From contig NZ_JAAIVC010000007.1 in assembly GCF_010975005.1 (NCBI RefSeq), positions 1-60,155 of the forward strand: DNA of 60,155 nt, given 5' to 3'. Position numbers and translations under genes: made by a program. Below the pieces are notes generated by a model. That model was not told where the DNA came from and did no database searches. It was given only the letters and a program-made list of their open reading frames with translations. Shown here piece by piece: positions 56,828 to 60,155 of the stretch. This stretch comes from Caulobacter sp. 17J65-9 (GTDB lineage Bacteria; Pseudomonadota; Alphaproteobacteria; Caulobacterales; Caulobacteraceae). Within the stretch, counting starts at the first letter, position 1. Every line of letters begins with the position of its first letter.

Positions 56828-57826
56828 ATGACCGATACGCTCGACCGCCGCTTTTCCGTCGCCCCGATGATGGACTGGACCGACCGCAATTGCCGGGCGT
56901 TCCACCGCGTCCTGTCGAGCAAGGCGCTGCTCTACACCGAGATGGTCACGACGGGCGCGGTGCTGCACGGCGACCGCGAGCGGCTGCTGGGCTTTTCCGA
57001 GGTCGAGCATCCCGTCGCCCTGCAGCTGGGCGGCTCCGATCCGAAGGAGTTGGCGCAGGCGTCCAGGATCGCCGAGGACCTCGGTTACGACGAGGTGAAC
57101 CTCAACGTCGGCTGTCCGTCCGACCGGGTGCAGTCGGGCCGCTTCGGCGCCTGCCTGATGCGCGAGCCGGAGCTGGTGGCCGAGTGCATGGCCGCCATGG
57201 CGGACGCGGTGAAGATCCCGGCCACCGTCAAATGCCGCATCGGCGTCGACGACCAGGCGCCGGAGGAAAGCCTGTTCCGCCTGGTCGACCTGTCGGCCGC
57301 CGCCGGCGTGCGCGTCTTCGTGGTCCACGCCCGCAAGGCCTGGCTGAAGGGCCTCAGCCCCAAGGAGAACCGGGACGTCCCGCCGCTGGACTATCCGCTG
57401 GTCTATCGGCTGAAGCGCGAGCGCCCGGACCTGACCGTGGTGATCAACGGCGGCGTCGCGAACCTGGACGAGGCCGAGGCGCACATGGCCCACGTCGACG
57501 GCGTCATGCTGGGCCGCGCCGCCTATCACGAGCCGGCCCTGCTGGGCGAAGCCGACCGGCGGATGTTCGGCGAAGGCGCGGACGTCGATCCGTTCCAGGC
57601 GGTGGAGGCCTATCGGCCCTACATCGCCGCCCGCCTGGCCGAAGGTCAGCACCTGGCGGGCATCACCCGCCACATGCTGGGCCTGATGCACGGCCGGCCC
57701 GGCGCGCGGGCCTGGCGGCGCATCCTGACGGTGGAGTCGATCCGCCCGGGCGCCGGCCTCGAAGTGCTGGACCGCGCGCTGGCGGCCGTGGCGGACATGC
57801 CGACGCGCGACCTTTCGGTGGCTTGA
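56828..57826 (+). CDS. dusA: tRNA-dihydrouridine synthase A
   Basis: A 332-residue FMN enzyme. APMMDWTDRNCR, the catalytic Cys in LNVGCPSDRVQSG, VKCRIGVDD and FVVHARKAW are all present. It reduces uridine 20/20a in the tRNA D-loop. Standard length. It starts 69 bases after the unrecognised gene. Confidence 0.96.
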   Translation: MTDTLDRRFSVAPMMDWTDRNCRAFHRVLSSKALLYTEMVTTGAVLHGDRERLLGFSEVEHPVALQLGGSDPKELAQASRIAEDLGYDEVNLNVGCPSDRVQSGRFGACLMREPELVAECMAAMADAVKIPATVKCRIGVDDQAPEESLFRLVDLSAAAGVRVFVVHARKAWLKGLSPKENRDVPPLDYPLVYRLKRERPDLTVVINGGVANLDEAEAHMAHVDGVMLGRAAYHEPALLGEADRRMFGEGADVDPFQAVEAYRPYIAARLAEGQHLAGITRHMLGLMHGRPGARAWRRILTVESIRPGAGLEVLDRALAAVADMPTRDLSVA

Positions 57827-57858
57827 GCCGGCCGCCGATCGGCGGTCTTTCTCGTCCC

Positions 57859-58179
57859 ATGTCGTTTCGCATCGCTCTCGCCGGCGCCCTCGCGCTGGCC
57901 GTGATCGCCGCCGGCTCGACCGCTTTTGCGGCCGCTCCCGTCACGCCTTCCGATCATCAGGCCGATCAGGCCCTGCTGGGCGCCGTGTTCGCTCGCGGCG
58001 AGCACCCGAAGCCGCAGGTAAGCGCGCCCGCCGCCGAGACGACCGCACGTCAGGCCCCGGCGCAGGCCGACGAACGCCGACGGATCGAGGCGGCCGAGGC
58101 GGGCGAACGCAGCCGCTCGGACGTCACCGAACTCGCGCCCGGGACCGCCATGCACGCCGGCTTCCGCCTGAAATTCTGA
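57859..58179 (+). CDS. Small secreted protein, unknown
   Basis: A 106-residue frame: signal peptide MSFRIALAGA to STAFA, then an Ala/Glu/Arg-rich disordered-looking mature part. No family recognised. It starts 32 bases after dusA. Confidence 0.55.
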   Translation: MSFRIALAGALALAVIAAGSTAFAAAPVTPSDHQADQALLGAVFARGEHPKPQVSAPAAETTARQAPAQADERRRIEAAEAGERSRSDVTELAPGTAMHAGFRLKF

Positions 58180-58246
58180 CGTCGCGCGCGTGACCCGGCT
58201 GGCCTGACGCGCTAGGCAGGCCCGGTCAGTTCCGGGGGCGTGAACA

Positions 58247-59065
58247 ATGGACGTCGGCGCGATCGCGCTTCTGATCGTCGCGACCGTGGGCGCGGGCGTC
58301 CTGGCCGGCCTGATCGCGGGCCTGTTCGGGGTCGGCGGCGGCACCGTGATCGTGCCCGCCCTGTTCTACGCCTTCAGCGTCCTGCACCTGGGCGGCGAGG
58401 GCAATTTGCACACCGCGGTCGGCACCTCGCTGGCGGTGATCATCGCCACCTCCATCCGCTCGCTCGGCGCTCACCGCATCCATGGCGCGGTCGACGAGGT
58501 CGTGCTGCGGGCCTGGACGCCCTGGGTGGGCCTGGGCGGCGCGGTCGGCGCGGCGCTGGCGGGCATGGCCTCGGACGAGGCGCTGGGCGTGATCTACGGG
58601 ATCTGCGTCATGCTGGTCGCCGCCCAGATGGGCCTGGGCAAGGAGAGCTGGCGGCTGGCGCCGGACCTGCCGGTCGGCTGGCTGCGCCGCGTGCTGGGGA
58701 CCGGCATCGGCCTGCTGTCGGCCATGATGGGGGTCGGCGGCGGCGCGCTGGGCGGCATGCTGATGACCCTGAGCGGCCGCTCGATCCACCAGGCCATCGC
58801 CACCGCCTCGGGCTTCGGCCTGGCCATCGGCGTGCCGGCCACCCTGGGCTTCATCGCCTTCGGCTGGGAAGCGGCGGGCCGCCCGCCGCTGTCGCTGGGC
58901 TATGTCAACGTGCCGGCCGCCATCGTCATGGGCGTGCTGACCACGGCGGTCGCGCCCTACGGCGCCAAGCTGGCGCACCGGCTGGACCGCATGACCCTGC
59001 GCCGCGCCTTCGCGGTGTTCCTGGCCTTCACCGCCGCCTCGATCGTCGCCAAGACGGTGCTGTAG
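58247..59065 (+). CDS. TauE/SafE-family permease
   Basis: A 272-residue protein with about eight helices. The Gly-rich LIAGLFGVGGGTVIVPAL near residue 25 and its inverted partner GIGLLSAMMGVGGGALGGML near 165 are the family's twin motifs. It is thought to export or import sulfonate- or sulfite-type anions. Start ATG at 58247. No sulfur genes are adjacent. Confidence 0.92.
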   Translation: MDVGAIALLIVATVGAGVLAGLIAGLFGVGGGTVIVPALFYAFSVLHLGGEGNLHTAVGTSLAVIIATSIRSLGAHRIHGAVDEVVLRAWTPWVGLGGAVGAALAGMASDEALGVIYGICVMLVAAQMGLGKESWRLAPDLPVGWLRRVLGTGIGLLSAMMGVGGGALGGMLMTLSGRSIHQAIATASGFGLAIGVPATLGFIAFGWEAAGRPPLSLGYVNVPAAIVMGVLTTAVAPYGAKLAHRLDRMTLRRAFAVFLAFTAASIVAKTVL

Positions 59066-59113
59066 GATTTCCCGTCCGGGACGAAAGGTGGCGCTTTTAG
59101 CGGAACGGCGGTA

Positions 59114-59130
59114 TTAACCTTGGGCGTTAA
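59114..59130. promoter_or_regulatory. TTAAC-N7-GTTAA dyad
   Basis: A palindrome TTAAC-N7-GTTAA lies 24 bases before the small membrane protein. The half-sites resemble CtrA's TTAA boxes, but the spacing and inverted order differ. Confidence 0.35.
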
Positions 59131-59154
59131 GGACGCCGAGGGGAGTGCCCGCCG

Positions 59155-59580
59155 ATGCTGATCGCGTTTCCGCTGCTGCTCATCCCTGTGGTGCTCTACA
59201 ACGTCTTCGCCCTGCTGCAGATGGCGGGCGGGATAAACAGCCTGGCGGCCGACGAGCGTCTGCGGCACGGCCTGTTCAGCATCCCGATGGCCTCGGGCGG
59301 CTCCTGGCAGGTGGGCGCTGGCGACATCCTGGTGCTGCTGTCGCTGGTCCTGCTGTTCTTCGAGCTGCTGAAGTCCACCTCCAGCCAGAAGGTGGCCATC
59401 GTCAATCACTCGCTGTCGATGATCCTGTTCATCGTCTGCCTGGTCGAGTTCCTGCTGCTGAAGAGCTTCGCGACCTCGACCTTCTTCCTGATCTCGATGA
59501 TGGTCCTGCTCGACGTGCTGGCCGGCTTCATCGTCACCATCATCACCGCCCGCAAGGACTTCGACTTCGCGGGCGAGTGA
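59155..59580 (+). CDS. Small polytopic membrane protein, unknown
   Basis: A 141-residue protein with four predicted helices (about 2-22, 58-76, 82-102, 106-130) and a short acidic end. GGGGAG precedes the ATG. I recognise it only as a type of conserved alphaproteobacterial membrane protein; the function is unknown. Confidence 0.75.
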   Translation: MLIAFPLLLIPVVLYNVFALLQMAGGINSLAADERLRHGLFSIPMASGGSWQVGAGDILVLLSLVLLFFELLKSTSSQKVAIVNHSLSMILFIVCLVEFLLLKSFATSTFFLISMMVLLDVLAGFIVTIITARKDFDFAGE

Positions 59581-59867
59581 GGGCTTCAGGTCAGCTGAAG
59601 GCCACGAAAAGCAGGGCGACGAGGCACACGTCCAGCGAGCGGACGACGGCGGTGGTCAGCGTGGCCATGGCGCAGTTCCCTTTTAGAACATGGTTTCCCA
59701 GTTCTTAATGCAAGGGCGGCGCCACTCGTTTCCGGTAGGACGGGACAAACGCGACAGATCGGCCAGAGCGCCGCGCCCGTCCGTCTAACTGTCTGAAAAT
59801 TCTGTAGTTCTTCACGCCCCGCCGAGCGTCGCCGCGGCGCGCGGCCGGCCGCATCGTGGTTAAGCGA
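59581..59867. other. Intergenic region near the right edge
   Basis: A 287-base gap holding only the possible 25-codon frame above. The segment around 59690-59830 is mixed in composition and shows no clear gene, terminator or RNA. Confidence 0.4.
59591..59668 (-). CDS. Possible 25-residue membrane peptide
   Basis: A very short frame, 25 codons plus stop: a short polar start (MATLTTAVVR), then a hydrophobic stretch (CLVALLFVAF). AGGGA sits 8 bases ahead of the ATG. It may be a small membrane regulator or chance. Confidence 0.35.
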   Translation of the reverse strand: MATLTTAVVRSLDVCLVALLFVAFS

Positions 59868-60155
59868 TCAGACCTCGGTCTTGGTGACGCGGCCCTTCGG
59901 CGCACGCCGGTCGGCGGCGCCGGAATATTCCGTCCCGAGGTAGGTCGTTCTGGCCTGGTCGAGCACTTCCTTGCCGCCCTTCAGCCCGCGCTTCTGGCCG
60001 CCCTGGCCCATGAGCTGGGCCGCGAAGGCGTCGCCGCCGCCGCCGGGCGCCGGTTCGGGCGCGTGCACCCGCACCGGTCCGGCCGGCACCGGCAGGCCGC
60101 CGGTCTCGGTCGCCCGCTCGACCGGCTCGACGTCCCGATCTGCGACGTGGCGGGC
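59868..60155 (-). CDS. C-terminal fragment of an unknown protein (cut by window edge)
   Basis: The frame is open from the window edge to the stop at 59868, giving 95 residues. They are Pro/Gly/Ala-rich, with GDAFAAQLMGQGGQKRGL, VLDQARTTYLGTEYSG and a basic KGRVTKTEV end. No domain is recognised. The start lies outside the window. Confidence 0.6.
   Translation of the reverse strand, partial: ARHVADRDVEPVERATETGGLPVPAGPVRVHAPEPAPGGGGDAFAAQLMGQGGQKRGLKGGKEVLDQARTTYLGTEYSGAADRRAPKGRVTKTEV

Overview
The window is a contiguous piece of a high-GC (roughly 70%) alphaproteobacterial chromosome, most likely Caulobacteraceae (Caulobacter or Phenylobacterium type). The grounds are GTG/TTG starts mixed with ATG, a zapA–6S RNA–ygfA block, a yebC–ruvCAB–ybgC–tolQRAB–pal–cpoB–tilS–ftsH–folP run, a 295-residue RpoH, and methyl-accepting and hybrid-kinase proteins typical of that family. 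Almost all of it is dense core housekeeping sequence. Both ends cut through genes.

Layout. 0.3–10 kb: rpmE, an MsbA-like ABC exporter, a family 2 glycosyltransferase, suhB, efp, a membrane histidine kinase, thiE, the bfd–bfr iron pair, a TspO-like protein and a DUF2799-type lipoprotein. 9.7–13.2 kb: a minus-strand glycolytic cluster gap–pgk–class I aldolase. 13.4–17.7 kb: an S41-type peptidase, purT and tkt. 17.8–21.5 kb: a DUF4164-type protein, zapA, 6S RNA, ygfA, ymdB, yebC. 21.5–23.5 kb: a lower-GC cassette holding a predicted PD-(D/E)XK nuclease and a C5-cytosine methyltransferase, convergent, with interlocked stop codons. This is the clearest acquired DNA in the window. 23.6–25.8 kb: mgtC-like protein and an M20 peptidase. 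25.8–39.7 kb: ruvCAB, ybgC, the Tol–Pal system, cpoB, tilS, ftsH, a YbjN protein, folP, thiD. 39.7–45.4 kb: small metabolic and secreted proteins, PhzF, a chemoreceptor, and a tiny TonB-C-like secreted protein. 45.5–50.4 kb: serC, purA, a degenerate receiver protein, rpoH. 50.6–60.2 kb: a MepA-like peptidase, a group III truncated haemoglobin, an aldehyde dehydrogenase, a hybrid kinase, a CBS protein, an unrecognised low-GC gene, dusA, a TauE-type permease, and a small membrane protein.

How the parts work together. The gap–pgk–aldolase cluster with tkt nearby supplies lower glycolysis and pentose interconversion. RuvABC resolves Holliday junctions. TolQRAB–Pal–CpoB couples inner membrane energy to outer membrane constriction, with ZapA at the Z-ring. 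Bfd and Bfr would release and store iron.

Most notable signals. (1) A direct-repeat LexA-type box (GTTC-N7-GTTC) lies just upstream of the cassette methyltransferase, and the same motif overlaps the ruvC start, so the modification gene may answer to DNA damage. (2) The CBS-domain gene has its Shine–Dalgarno buried in a 14-pair hairpin. (3) A 12-bp perfect inverted repeat precedes bfd. (4) A receiver-like protein has Glu in place of the phospho-acceptor Asp. (5) A 17-bp unit is repeated in tandem across the purA stop codon. All of these come from reading the sequence; no search was run.
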